38,112 nucleotides of DNA. It comes from an uncultured bacterium. Lineage in GTDB: Bacteria > Cyanobacteriota > Vampirovibrionia > Gastranaerophilales > Gastranaerophilaceae. The stretch covers positions 1-38,112 of the forward strand of contig CADBFN010000019.1 in the NCBI GenBank assembly GCA_902794035.1, written 5' to 3'. The position numbers and the translations under genes are program-made. This document shows, one piece after another, positions 13,927 to 22,992 of the stretch (positions within the stretch are counted from its first letter, which is position 1; each line of letters starts with the position of its first letter). The notes under the pieces were generated by a model, which saw only the letters and a program-made list of their open reading frames with translations, had not been told where the DNA came from and made no database searches.

Positions 13927-14898
13927 TTACAATCCCAAACTTACATTCTCATCAGTATTAGAACCGATATTTTTAATAACTGTTCTTGTATTTCCCTGAG
14001 CATCAAATGTTTTTGGCTTCATAGTCATTTTAATTCTGTCTGCATATATAGTTCTTACGCCCTGAGTAATACTTGAACGTCCAATGAAATTTGCCTCATT
14101 AGGTTTACCGTTTGCACCCGGATACAAGGTAACCTTAGGACCTGCTGCATAATAATCCTGATACCAAATTCTTACATTATTGCTTGCATTAAATATGGAA
14201 CGATTTTGATTATACTCCTGATACCCTGATTTTAAAACCAGTTTTGCTCCATCATCAGTAAATATGCTTGAAGTTGTATTACCTGTTGCTACAATATTTC
14301 CTGTTGAAGCATCATATACAAACCTGTCTGCCATACTTTCATTATTTTCCTGTTTAACTCGTGCATTACCTATCAAAACAAGTCGTTTCAAATCGCCATT
14401 TTTATCGGTAGTGATTTCTGCCGCATTTGAAAAAGTTTCAATATCTTTATATAACATTGTAACAGTACCATTTGCTTTCATAACCCCTGTTTTTGTATTG
14501 TATTCCTGAACATCAGCGTTGATTACAACAACAGGCGTTTTACCATCAAAGACAACTGATTGGGTATCACCTTCTGCGCGTATAATCTTTGTAATCAAAG
14601 AAACTTTCAAAATATTTGCTTTTACTTCTCTTTTTTTATTTTTCTTAATTTCAAACGCATACGGCTTATCGTAAAAAGTTGCAGTATCAAGTTTTTGACC
14701 GTCAATAACATTTACATCTGCATTATCACCGACAACCTTCAATTCATCAATAGTAACTTTTACATCACCATTAAATTTAATTTTGCTGTCTGTTTCGGCA
14801 TAAGACTGATTTTTTGATTCAATAATCAAATCCGAAGCCTGAACCGCAATTCCTGTCAGTATAAGTATGCCTGCTATAAATGATAAAATCTTTTTCAT
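13927..14898 (-). CDS. lptA: LptA/OstA-like LPS transport protein (long form)
   Basis: I place the start at 14898: it is 1 bp past the lptC stop and is preceded by AGGAT inside the lptC end. The upstream in-frame ATG at 14916 has no Shine-Dalgarno. The 323-residue product has a signal peptide (MKKILSFIAGILILTGIAVQA) followed by repeated beta-strand text of the OstA fold, such as KNQSYAETDSKIKFNGDVKV, INADVQEYNTKTGVMKANGT and ADRFVYDASTGNIVATGN. It would bridge LPS from LptC to the outer-membrane translocon. At 323 residues it is much longer than E. coli LptA (about 185), so it probably holds two or more OstA units. Confidence 0.85.
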   Translation of the reverse strand: MKKILSFIAGILILTGIAVQASDLIIESKNQSYAETDSKIKFNGDVKVTIDELKVVGDNADVNVIDGQKLDTATFYDKPYAFEIKKNKKREVKANILKVSLITKIIRAEGDTQSVVFDGKTPVVVINADVQEYNTKTGVMKANGTVTMLYKDIETFSNAAEITTDKNGDLKRLVLIGNARVKQENNESMADRFVYDASTGNIVATGNTTSSIFTDDGAKLVLKSGYQEYNQNRSIFNASNNVRIWYQDYYAAGPKVTLYPGANGKPNEANFIGRSSITQGVRTIYADRIKMTMKPKTFDAQGNTRTVIKNIGSNTDENVSLGL

Positions 14899-14899
14899 A

Positions 14900-15481
14900 T
14901 TATTTTTTATCCTCATAAATTTTTGATGTCGTATGCCCTAATATTTTAAAATTTGTATAATCCGGACTAATAATAATTTTATCAGCCGTTGAAATTAAAG
15001 AATTATCTTTTCTGACTTTAATATGACCTTCTGCAATAATAGGAGCATCTGAACCTGTGTAAGTCAGTTTATCAGCATTCAGAGTAATACCTCCCTCTAT
15101 TGCGATAAAAGTATCTTCATACAAGGTTATAACCTTTGTTTCAGAATTATATGTACCTTTAGAAGATTTTAAACTCATTGTAACATCATTGTCTTTGTAA
15201 AAATTAGCCAAAACGCCATCAAGCTGAGCAATTCCCTGAGTACCTTCCCAATGACCGGTATCTCCGTATATTTCCCAATATTTTTGCTCATTTTTGGTTT
15301 CAGTCAAAATAACGCCTTTTACAATTGCATTTTGATTATTTTGTTTGCCTGCAACCATTTGGCGGTTAAAATCATGCGTTATCAGTTTTGCAGTTGCAAA
15401 TGCCCATAGCAATATACCTGCAACAGCAATACCAAACAAGAGATACACACGCTTTTTCTTTGATAATTTCTTAAAATCCAT
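14900..15481 (-). CDS. lptC: LPS export protein LptC
   Basis: The 193-residue product has one N-terminal membrane anchor (KKRVYLLFGIAVAGILLWAFATA, about 8-30) and a periplasmic beta-jellyroll. Text such as KGVILTETKNEQKYWEIYGD, SSKGTYNSETKVITLYED and ADKLTYTGSDAPIIAEGH is typical of LptC. It receives LPS from the LptBFG ABC transporter and passes it to LptA, whose gene follows by 1 bp. lptB, lptF and lptG are not in the window. With lpxK at 19.1 kb this shows the cell makes and exports a lipid A-based LPS. Confidence 0.88.
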   Translation of the reverse strand: MDFKKLSKKKRVYLLFGIAVAGILLWAFATAKLITHDFNRQMVAGKQNNQNAIVKGVILTETKNEQKYWEIYGDTGHWEGTQGIAQLDGVLANFYKDNDVTMSLKSSKGTYNSETKVITLYEDTFIAIEGGITLNADKLTYTGSDAPIIAEGHIKVRKDNSLISTADKIIISPDYTNFKILGHTTSKIYEDKK

Positions 15482-15546
15482 ACTAAGAATATTATCACAA
15501 AATAAAATTAAAGTCGATATTTACAGAGAATAAAAAACTGATTTAA

Positions 15547-16374
15547 TTATAGGTTTTGAAGAGCATTTTTACTGCTTTCCATACTTTCTTTAAGCATCTT
15601 TTTAACAATATCACCCTGCGTATCAAGCATTTTACAGACTGTTTCGATATTTCTTACTTTTGTAGAAAGAATTACGTCAGCATTACTTGTAATATTACCT
15701 GTAATATTTTGATATGCCGCAAGAGCTGCAGAAGTTGTACCCTGCATCAGGTTACCCAAAACTGTGGTACCTGCGCCATATACACCCAAATAAGGAGAAA
15801 TTGCGGTTAATAAACCTCCAAAGCCGGAAATTGTACTTGCGACAGGCATTACAACATTTGAAGAAATACGTCCCATACCACTTCCGGTACCAATACCATA
15901 TGCAGCCGCGCTTGCAATATCTGCAACACCCGCAACATTTGAAGCATATCCTGTTGCAGTTCCGCTTGTTGAAAAACCGCTACTGCCCCATCCGTTTAGA
16001 ACACTTGATGCTCCGCCTGTTGCTAAGCCGTAAACTGACGAAATAGAAGCCGCACCATTTGGGAATCCTGAATAATTATACAAAGAATCAACACCATATG
16101 CAGTGCCTGTATTTCCTTTTGAATAATACGAAGTCCCCGGAACATTCATAGTTTCAGATCCGCCAAATACAGTAGCAAAAGAAGATGGCGCCAGTAAACT
16201 TGCCATATTATATATCAGATTACCACAAGATTCAAAACCGGTTCCGGTTCCGCTGCCTGATACAGTTAAATCACGCAGTCTGTCATAAGTTTCCCAAAGA
16301 ACTGCTTTTGCATCTCCGCTTGCTGAACTTAATCTGTTTGCTATTACCAATTCGCTATCGTATCTGTATGACAT
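15547..16374 (-). CDS. Gly/Ser/Ala-rich protein of unknown function
   Basis: The 275-residue protein begins MSYRYDSELVIANRLSSASG, with a helical start. A long low-complexity middle (about 35-215) is rich in Gly, Ser, Ala, Tyr and Thr, and a helical C-terminus (about 225-275) ends MLKESMESSKNALQNL. There is no Sec signal, yet the composition resembles surface or filament proteins. It follows the coiled-coil gene at 16435-17502 by 60 bp on the same strand and is probably co-transcribed with it. The helix-variable-helix plan recalls flagellin-like or T3SS-substrate proteins, but I see no defining motif. Function unknown. Confidence 0.7.
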   Translation of the reverse strand: MSYRYDSELVIANRLSSASGDAKAVLWETYDRLRDLTVSGSGTGTGFESCGNLIYNMASLLAPSSFATVFGGSETMNVPGTSYYSKGNTGTAYGVDSLYNYSGFPNGAASISSVYGLATGGASSVLNGWGSSGFSTSGTATGYASNVAGVADIASAAAYGIGTGSGMGRISSNVVMPVASTISGFGGLLTAISPYLGVYGAGTTVLGNLMQGTTSAALAAYQNITGNITSNADVILSTKVRNIETVCKMLDTQGDIVKKMLKESMESSKNALQNL

Positions 16375-16434
16375 ATTTCAAAACCTCTTATTTTATTGTT
16401 ATTAAAGTAAATATAAAATCTATTAATTATAATG

Positions 16435-17502
16435 CTAACTTTCAAATGTTTTAAATGTACCTTCAATGTTTTTAGATATAACTTTGTGGACGGCATCCAT
16501 TTCAGTTTGGAGTGCATTTTGTTCTGTATCAAGTTGTTTTAGCCGTAATTCCAAAGTTCTGTCCTCTGTCTGAATTTGTTCTGTTTTTGCATTTATTTCC
16601 TGAACTCTCTGTTCATAAACTTGTTTTTGATAATAATAATTATTCATTGCATCATTATAAGCATCATCATCCGTTTGAGTTGAAGTTGTAAGGTTATAAA
16701 CCGCACTTGATTTTTCTAACTGAATAGTTGTTGCACGACCGCTTGCATCATACTCAACTACTGCATATTTAGAAAGTGTTTGTTTAACTGTCTGATTTGC
16801 AGCATAATATGAATGTAACGCCTCGTCAGGATTCTGAATACAATATTTTAATGTATCATATGTTCCTGCATCACCATCTATAACAAAATTAATATTTTTT
16901 TGATTATCAGTCCAGAAGAACAAGTTTGCATAATCTGCAGGATCATCAGATCTTGTACCCGGGGTTGGATTAATTTCTTTCCATTTTTTACCTACAGTAC
17001 TATCAGGCCAATCTGTAGCAATTTGTTCTAACGCAACCATATATGTTGCCCATTCATCACTTTTCGAGTCACAATCTTTTAAACAAGTCAATTTTTTTGT
17101 ACCTACCATATAATATGGCTGTTCACCTTCAGGCGGGTTTTCAACATATTGAACCTGAGGTTTGGAATTAGTATTTCGGATACCTTTATATTGAATAACA
17201 TCAGCAGTATATGTAACATAAGAATTATAATGAATACCGTCATCCGGATCAGTATAATCAGCTGCCTGAATTTCGGTTATGGTTTTTGTACTGTCGCCAA
17301 TATCAAACGTATATTTCGTTTTGGTAAATTCAGTAGTACTTGGAGGCACAGGAACATCCATCTGATATAATCTGTTCCATAATTCTGAACTTTGGTTTGA
17401 CAACGCAGTTCTGGCTTGGTTAATCTGCTGTCCTTCATATTCTACGTTAGTTTTTCTTGCAGCAAGTGAAATCCATCTTGCCTGAGATGCTGCCATGCCC
17501 AT
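16435..17502 (-). CDS. Coiled-coil-ended protein of unknown function, filament-like plan
   Basis: The protein has 355 residues. The N-terminus MGMAASQARWISLAARKTNV, then EYEGQQINQARTALSNQ, is a helix; the middle (about 50-270) looks globular and Thr/Tyr-rich. The C-terminus (about 280-350) is a heptad-like coiled coil containing QRVQEINAKTEQIQTEDRTL and ending ISKNIEGTFKTFES. Helical ends around a variable middle are the plan of flagellar and other axial proteins, yet no flagellar genes are present. I believe MGMAASQAR starts recur in this bacterial group. AGAGGT lies before the ATG. It is probably in an operon with the Gly-rich gene downstream. Function unknown. Confidence 0.75.
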   Translation of the reverse strand: MGMAASQARWISLAARKTNVEYEGQQINQARTALSNQSSELWNRLYQMDVPVPPSTTEFTKTKYTFDIGDSTKTITEIQAADYTDPDDGIHYNSYVTYTADVIQYKGIRNTNSKPQVQYVENPPEGEQPYYMVGTKKLTCLKDCDSKSDEWATYMVALEQIATDWPDSTVGKKWKEINPTPGTRSDDPADYANLFFWTDNQKNINFVIDGDAGTYDTLKYCIQNPDEALHSYYAANQTVKQTLSKYAVVEYDASGRATTIQLEKSSAVYNLTTSTQTDDDAYNDAMNNYYYQKQVYEQRVQEINAKTEQIQTEDRTLELRLKQLDTEQNALQTEMDAVHKVISKNIEGTFKTFES

Positions 17503-17685
17503 AATTACTACCTCTTTCTTACATTTATTTTTCTGCCTGCTGTACTTTTAATTATTTTTTTTCAAAAGTCAACACAGCCTAAAATAATTATATAGCATAT
17601 ATTAATTTTTATGGGACAAATACACCAAAAATCAACTATCTGGATGATTTTTTGACCATTTAATGGTTTTTATCAATAGAAAAAC

Positions 17686-17713
17686 TTTACATATTTAATA
17701 TTTTTCTGATAAT
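17686..17713 (+). promoter_or_regulatory. Promoter for the MCE-lpxK-nth operon
   Basis: -35 TTTACA (17686-17691), 16-bp spacer, -10 GATAAT (17708-17713). The leader is about 25 nt, with GAAAGG before the ATG at 17745. Confidence 0.55.
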
Positions 17714-17744
17714 ATATCTTTGAAGATAAATTGAAAGGTTTACA

Positions 17745-19112
17745 ATGAAATTTTCCTCATCATTTAAAGTAGGTTTACTAACAATAGTAGCATTATGTAT
17801 GCTCGTAGGTACAGTTTTGAAAGTTAAAGGGCGTGCATTTTCTTCAGCACCGAGAATTGAAATACAATTCAAAGATGTAAACGGACTGCGTGCAGGTGCC
17901 GGAGTTCAAATGATGGGTTTAAAAGTAGGACAGGTAGAAGAGATAACACCGGTTGTAAAAGATGAAAACAGCTATGTAAAAGTTAAATTTGTTATAACAA
18001 ATCCGGGTGTCAGTATTCCTAAGGCTTCTTCTTTTTCAATTCAACAATCAGGAATTATCGGTGAATTATTCTTAGAAATAACACCGCCAAAAACAAAAAC
18101 AATATATATACCTATGTCAAAAAAAGATTTATTATTTAAAAATGACAAGGTTCAAATGAAATTAAGCGGGGAATATTATGATGTCGGAGTAATTAAAAGT
18201 GTAGATGTTATTCCGAGGGATTCTGTTCCTTATAATTATAAAAACAACATTCCGACAGCTTATGCTTATAAAATAGATTATTTTATAAACATGCCGGGAC
18301 TTGTACCTCCTGAATTTTTAAGAGGTTCTGCACAAAAAGATAAAAATACATATAAACTAAGACTTGTAGCTTTGGATGATACTCCATTATTATATCCAAA
18401 GCAGGATTCTCCATACACAATTTTAGAACCTATGAGATTATCTGATTTCATGGATTGGCAGTATAAAGCTGCGGAAACACTGACTGAAACAAACAAAAAA
18501 CTTAATGATATTTTAACAGACAGAGTTATTGAAGATTTGAAAAAGACTATTGCTAACATGAACCAATTAAGCGCAAGATCTACTGAAACATTAGATAAAG
18601 TTGATAATTTGCTTGATTCATCAAGAGAAGATATCAACAGATTACTTGAAATGACCCATCAGGCAACTGACGATTTTTCAAGATTATCTAATAACATTAA
18701 CAATTTAATCGGCGATCCTAAGTTCAAATCAACAATAATATCAACAGCAGATTCTGTTGACAGATTATCAAAGAACCTGAACAAAATTATGGACGCAGCT
18801 GATGCTGAAGAAACAGGTAAAAATATTAAAATTATCTCTCAAAATCTTGCACAAATCAGTGAAAGTGTAAATGCAATGACAAGTGACGGCAAGTTAAAAT
18901 CACAATTAACATCAGCAATAACAAATATAAACAGCGCTATGGCTCAAATGTCAGTTGCACTTGAAACTGTTAATAATGTTGATCCAAATAATAAACAACA
19001 GGTTTCTGACTTGAAAGTTATAGTTCAGGATACAGTTTGTATTACTGAAAACTTAAAGAAATTCTCTGAAAAATTAAATAAAAGATTCTTATTATTCAGG
19101 TTATTATTCTAA
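17745..19112 (+). CDS. MCE/MlaD family lipid-transport protein
   Basis: The 455-residue product has one N-terminal membrane anchor (FKVGLLTIVALCMLVGTVL, about 7-25). An MCE domain follows (about 35-115) with the family text VNGLRAGAGVQMMGLKVGQV and SGIIGELFLEITPP. The C-terminal half (about 245-450) is a long helical coiled coil (DNLLDSSREDINRLLEMTHQ). Such proteins form hexameric rings or tubes that move phospholipids between membranes; cyanobacterial and chloroplast TGD2 are relatives. Its stop is 1 bp before the lpxK start, so envelope lipid transport and lipid A synthesis are co-expressed. No MlaE or MlaF gene is adjacent. Confidence 0.88.
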   Translation: MKFSSSFKVGLLTIVALCMLVGTVLKVKGRAFSSAPRIEIQFKDVNGLRAGAGVQMMGLKVGQVEEITPVVKDENSYVKVKFVITNPGVSIPKASSFSIQQSGIIGELFLEITPPKTKTIYIPMSKKDLLFKNDKVQMKLSGEYYDVGVIKSVDVIPRDSVPYNYKNNIPTAYAYKIDYFINMPGLVPPEFLRGSAQKDKNTYKLRLVALDDTPLLYPKQDSPYTILEPMRLSDFMDWQYKAAETLTETNKKLNDILTDRVIEDLKKTIANMNQLSARSTETLDKVDNLLDSSREDINRLLEMTHQATDDFSRLSNNINNLIGDPKFKSTIISTADSVDRLSKNLNKIMDAADAEETGKNIKIISQNLAQISESVNAMTSDGKLKSQLTSAITNINSAMAQMSVALETVNNVDPNNKQQVSDLKVIVQDTVCITENLKKFSEKLNKRFLLFRLLF

Positions 19113-19113
19113 T

Positions 19114-20133
19114 ATGGAAAATTTAAAAACTAAAATTACAAAAATGCATTACACCCGCAATCCTGAAGGATTTATCTTTGAAATACTAAAATTCTGTTCG
19201 TATTTCTACGGGTTGGGAGCAGCATTTAAAAATTTTGTTTACGATAAAAGAATCATAAAGCCCAAAAAAGTTAATGCTTTTGTTATTTCAGTCGGCAATA
19301 TGACTACCGGCGGTGTAGGTAAAACCCCTGTAGTTTCAGAAATTGCCAAATATTACATAAATAAAAACAAAAAAGTTGCCATAGTTTCAAGAGGATATGG
19401 CGGGAAATTAAATAATAAAAACATAAATCTTATATCAGATGGCAAGAGCATATTTTATGAAGCACAAGAAGGCGGAGATGAACCTGTCTGGCTTGCACAA
19501 AATACACCTGAATGTCTTGTATTCACATGCAAAAACCGGTATAAAGCCGCTAAATTTGCAGTAGAAAAATATGGTGCAGAGATAATAATACTTGATGATG
19601 GTTTTCAACACCGAAAACTTCACAGAGATTTGGATATAGTTTTGATGGATAGTGTCAAAGGTTTCGGCAACGAACAACTCCTGCCGGCAGGCCCTTTAAG
19701 AGAAGGAGCTGAAGCACTTGACCGTATTGATAAACTTGTTATTGTCAGCAAAAGTATTAACCATGAACTTGCGCACAAAGTCGCAAAAATAATGCAAAAA
19801 AGATTAAAACTTAAAACGCAGGTCTGTTATACGGAACCTGATTATGTATATAACATTAAAACAGGTCAGAGACTAATGGAAGGGATAGATGCAACCGCAA
19901 TTTGTGCAATCGGGCAGCCTCAGCAATTCTATGACTTTTTAAATGATTTTAATATAATAAATACCATTACATTTGATGACCACCATCAATATATACCAAC
20001 TGACATAATAGATATTTCAGGCAATATTATAACCACAGAAAAAGATGCCGTAAAACTGGAACGTTTTGAAAGAGATAATATATACGCATTAAAATTAAAA
20101 ACAAAAATTGATGTTGAGGAATTGCTCAAATAA
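19114..20133 (+). CDS. lpxK: Tetraacyldisaccharide 4'-kinase
   Basis: The 339-residue protein is a membrane-associated P-loop kinase that phosphorylates the 4' position of the lipid A precursor. The Walker A SVGNMTTGGVGKTPVV lies at about residues 58-73. The family signature LDDGFQHRKLHRDLDIVLMD is at about 160-179, and TTEKDAVKLERF lies near the C-terminus. An N-terminal helix anchors it to the inner membrane. The ATG at 19114 follows the MCE stop by 1 bp, and the last base of its stop codon is the first base of the nth start. Identity is firm. Confidence 0.95.
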   Translation: MENLKTKITKMHYTRNPEGFIFEILKFCSYFYGLGAAFKNFVYDKRIIKPKKVNAFVISVGNMTTGGVGKTPVVSEIAKYYINKNKKVAIVSRGYGGKLNNKNINLISDGKSIFYEAQEGGDEPVWLAQNTPECLVFTCKNRYKAAKFAVEKYGAEIIILDDGFQHRKLHRDLDIVLMDSVKGFGNEQLLPAGPLREGAEALDRIDKLVIVSKSINHELAHKVAKIMQKRLKLKTQVCYTEPDYVYNIKTGQRLMEGIDATAICAIGQPQQFYDFLNDFNIINTITFDDHHQYIPTDIIDISGNIITTEKDAVKLERFERDNIYALKLKTKIDVEELLK

Positions 20134-20762
20134 TGGTTGATATTGATAAAATAGTAACTACACTTGAAAAAGCCAAACAACCCCAAAGCGAATTTGTAAA
20201 GCTTATGGATTCATTTAAAGATCCTTATCTGGTCTTAATAGCCTGCATTTTAAGCCTGAGAACAAATGACAAAACCACATATCCTGCTACATTACGGATG
20301 CTGAAACTTGCCAAAAATCCGCAGGAAATGGCAAAGGTTAAGGTCGAAGATTTAGAAAAAGCTATTTATCCTGTTGGTTTTTACAAAAATAAAGCAGGAC
20401 AAATAATTGAATTATCAAAAATTTTGGTTGAAAAATATGAAAGCAAAGTTCCATGCGATATTGATGAATTATGCAAATTTAGGGGAGTCGGGCGTAAAAC
20501 AGCTAATCTTGTTTTATCAGAAGGATTTAATACTCCTGCAATTTGCGTTGATGTCCATGTGCACAGAATATTTAACCGTATTGGTTATTTAAAAACAAAA
20601 ACTCCGGAAGAAACAGAATTTGCATTGAGAGAAAAATTACCCAAAAAATACTGGATTCCAATTAATTCTCTGCTTGTTACTCATGGTCAAAATATTTGCA
20701 AGCCAATTAAACCGCTTTGCAGTAATTGTCCTGTTGAAAAATATTGCAGAAAACAAATATAA
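20133..20762 (+). CDS. nth: Endonuclease III
   Basis: The 209-residue product is the size of E. coli Nth. The helix-hairpin-helix LCKFRGVGRKTANLVLSE holds the catalytic Lys (about residue 120). VDVHVHR provides the catalytic Asp (about 139). Four cysteines at 189, 196, 199 and 205 (C-x6-C-x2-C-x5-C) bind the [4Fe-4S] cluster. It removes oxidised pyrimidines and cuts at abasic sites in base excision repair. The start overlaps the lpxK stop by one base (TAATG), which implies translational coupling. The 3' end contains a promoter for the next gene. Confidence 0.96.
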   Translation: MVDIDKIVTTLEKAKQPQSEFVKLMDSFKDPYLVLIACILSLRTNDKTTYPATLRMLKLAKNPQEMAKVKVEDLEKAIYPVGFYKNKAGQIIELSKILVEKYESKVPCDIDELCKFRGVGRKTANLVLSEGFNTPAICVDVHVHRIFNRIGYLKTKTPEETEFALREKLPKKYWIPINSLLVTHGQNICKPIKPLCSNCPVEKYCRKQI

Positions 20763-20772
20763 ATGATATAAT
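20744..20772 (+). promoter_or_regulatory. Internal promoter at the end of nth
   Basis: -35 TTGCAG (20744-20749), 17-bp spacer, -10 TATAAT (20767-20772) preceded by TGA, an extended -10. It overlaps the nth stop codon region and would give the DUF2339 gene a very short leader with a perfect AGGAGG (20785-20790). Confidence 0.65.
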
Positions 20773-20794
20773 AAACCTCAAAACAGGAGGTTAT

Positions 20795-22891
20795 ATGTTT
20801 GCTTTTATATTATTTATAATAGTATTAATCTGGGTTGCATATCTGCAAGATCGCATTAATGTATTAACCGTAACTATTCAGGATTTGAAAAGAATATTGA
20901 ATTCCGGTTCGGCAGAAATTAACAAAAACGCTTTACAACCCGAGCCCGACCAATACACAGAAGCTCCGGCTCCTGTCTGTACTCCTGCTCAAATTGCGGA
21001 ACAACCAACAGAAGAAATTAAAGAACCTGAAATTCAGGATATTCAAAATATTGCTATAGAAACTCAAAAAGAAAGCTTTGACCTGCAAAAAGCGTTATTA
21101 GGCAATATATTTAATAAAATCGGAGCTTTGGCAATAATTGTCGCACTGATTATATTTATCAAACTTGTTTCACCATATATTGTTATAACTCCGCTTATGA
21201 AAGTAATATTTGCGTATTTGGCAGGCTTAGGACTTGTTGGCGGAGGATTTTATCTGCACAGAAAAGAAAATCTGAAAAATTATGCGGAAGTCATGCTCGG
21301 AACAGGCTTTGCGGATTTATTTATAACCACTTTCTGTGCATATACAATATTTGATTTCCTGAATACTCCTGCTGTAATTGCGATAGGTACAATTCTTTTG
21401 ATTGTAACATATCTGATTGCGGATAAAATGAAAACTCTTTCTATGCTTATTATCGGTTTAATCGGTGCATATCTCACCCCGTTTTGTGCTAAAGCAGGAA
21501 CCAATGCTGTTCTTTCTTATGTAATTTTTATAAATATGTTGTCAGTGATATTTACAATGAAGAATAAAAGCACAAATTGGATAAATATTATTAATTTGTT
21601 TATGTCAATGTTAGTGTTCCTTTGCTATTCTTACGGCAGTACTATGAGTATTGTTTATCCTTTAATTTTGTGGGGAACTTATATAATTTATGACGTTCTG
21701 CGCGAAAAAGATAACGATATAGATAATGTTGTATGCTACATAAATTACGGAATTTTGACGTTATTTTCAACAATTATATTTAAAGATGCATATAATTATC
21801 TTGCAATTTTACTTGGTGTAACGGCATTATGTTATTTTGGTTTGTCGTTTTATTCAAGAAAACTTCAAAATAATTTGTACAGATTTTATGAATATTCTGC
21901 ATTAGTTAATATTTGGTTAGTTGTATTCTTCCTGTTCAATACCTTCCAAAGTGCAATAGCATGGTCAATACTTGGCTTGGCAATAACAATAATTATACAA
22001 AAATTCAATGCTTCACACTTAAAAGGCGGTCTGATATGGTATTATACAACAGCTATTATAGCAACTTTGAATGCCAGATATATGGGAAATAACTGCCTGA
22101 TTACAGTTTATAATCCAATATTTAATATCAGAACACTTTTATTTGCCTTTCCGATTTTATCAATGATAATTTCAGCATTTATGCTTAAAAAAGACTACCA
22201 CAAAATACACAATCTGCTCGTTTTTAGCGGAATGACTCTCGGGTATATATATCTGACGGGAGAAATTAATTCTATTTTATCAAAATCACTTCATGACAAT
22301 GATTTGCTAAAATTCAACCGTAATATGATAAATATTATTATAGGTTTTTGTTATGCTCTCAATTCAAAAAGACTTGGGAAAACAAACGATTCAATGTTGT
22401 TTAATATTGCAGGATTGATTATCTTTGGCGGCACACTTATTGCGCTGATGATTTGTTCATATTTTTACTACGGTTCATATATTGTAATTTTTAATATGAA
22501 AGTTGCAGCTTTTGCAATTGCAATAGCAACTTGCTATATATTTGCAAAATGGGATAAAACTGATATTTATAAATACATTGGAATAATCCTCGGATTTTTA
22601 ATATGCCATAGCGAAAGTAATCAGATTTATGCACAAAACTCGGGTATGAAATATGTCATATCACTTTCATGGGTGTTGTATTCGGGAATTACAACCATTA
22701 TTGGTATATTAAAAAACAAGAAATATCTCATTAATACGGGTATAGCACTAATTATATTGTCAATACTTAGAATATTTATATATGATCTTGCAAATGTCGA
22801 AGCGATTTACAAATTAGTCGCATTTTTGGCTTTGGGTATTATATTAATGCTTGTTTCATATATATACACAACAAATAAAAATAAACAATAA
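20795..22891 (+). CDS. DUF2339 family multi-span membrane protein
   Basis: I place the start at 20795: AGGAGG lies 4 nt upstream, whereas an earlier in-frame ATG at 20744 is inside nth. The product has 698 residues. An N-terminal membrane helix (MFAFILFIIVLIWVAYL) runs into a short coiled coil. A Pro/Glu-rich linker follows (about 45-100). The rest is close to 20 hydrophobic spans, with the family start FNKIGALAIIVALIIFIKL followed by GLVGGGFYLHRKENLKNYAE. DUF2339 proteins are widespread and their function is not known; a role in envelope or transport is often supposed. The gene has its own promoter but may also be read from the MCE-lpxK-nth transcript. Confidence 0.85.
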   Translation: MFAFILFIIVLIWVAYLQDRINVLTVTIQDLKRILNSGSAEINKNALQPEPDQYTEAPAPVCTPAQIAEQPTEEIKEPEIQDIQNIAIETQKESFDLQKALLGNIFNKIGALAIIVALIIFIKLVSPYIVITPLMKVIFAYLAGLGLVGGGFYLHRKENLKNYAEVMLGTGFADLFITTFCAYTIFDFLNTPAVIAIGTILLIVTYLIADKMKTLSMLIIGLIGAYLTPFCAKAGTNAVLSYVIFINMLSVIFTMKNKSTNWINIINLFMSMLVFLCYSYGSTMSIVYPLILWGTYIIYDVLREKDNDIDNVVCYINYGILTLFSTIIFKDAYNYLAILLGVTALCYFGLSFYSRKLQNNLYRFYEYSALVNIWLVVFFLFNTFQSAIAWSILGLAITIIIQKFNASHLKGGLIWYYTTAIIATLNARYMGNNCLITVYNPIFNIRTLLFAFPILSMIISAFMLKKDYHKIHNLLVFSGMTLGYIYLTGEINSILSKSLHDNDLLKFNRNMINIIIGFCYALNSKRLGKTNDSMLFNIAGLIIFGGTLIALMICSYFYYGSYIVIFNMKVAAFAIAIATCYIFAKWDKTDIYKYIGIILGFLICHSESNQIYAQNSGMKYVISLSWVLYSGITTIIGILKNKKYLINTGIALIILSILRIFIYDLANVEAIYKLVAFLALGIILMLVSYIYTTNKNKQ

Positions 22892-22929
22892 ATTATCGTC
22901 AAACGATTATATATAGTGTATTTAACCTC

Positions 22930-22957
22930 TTGCAAGAATATATTTTTAATGTAAAAT
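22930..22957 (+). promoter_or_regulatory. Candidate promoter for the acyl-CoA/ACP synthetase
   Basis: -35 TTGCAA (22930-22935), 16-bp spacer, -10 TAAAAT (22952-22957). A TATAAT at 22963-22968 is an alternative -10 without a matching -35. Confidence 0.4.
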
Positions 22958-22992
22958 AACATTATAATAACATTGGAAAGAGGGATTAATAT

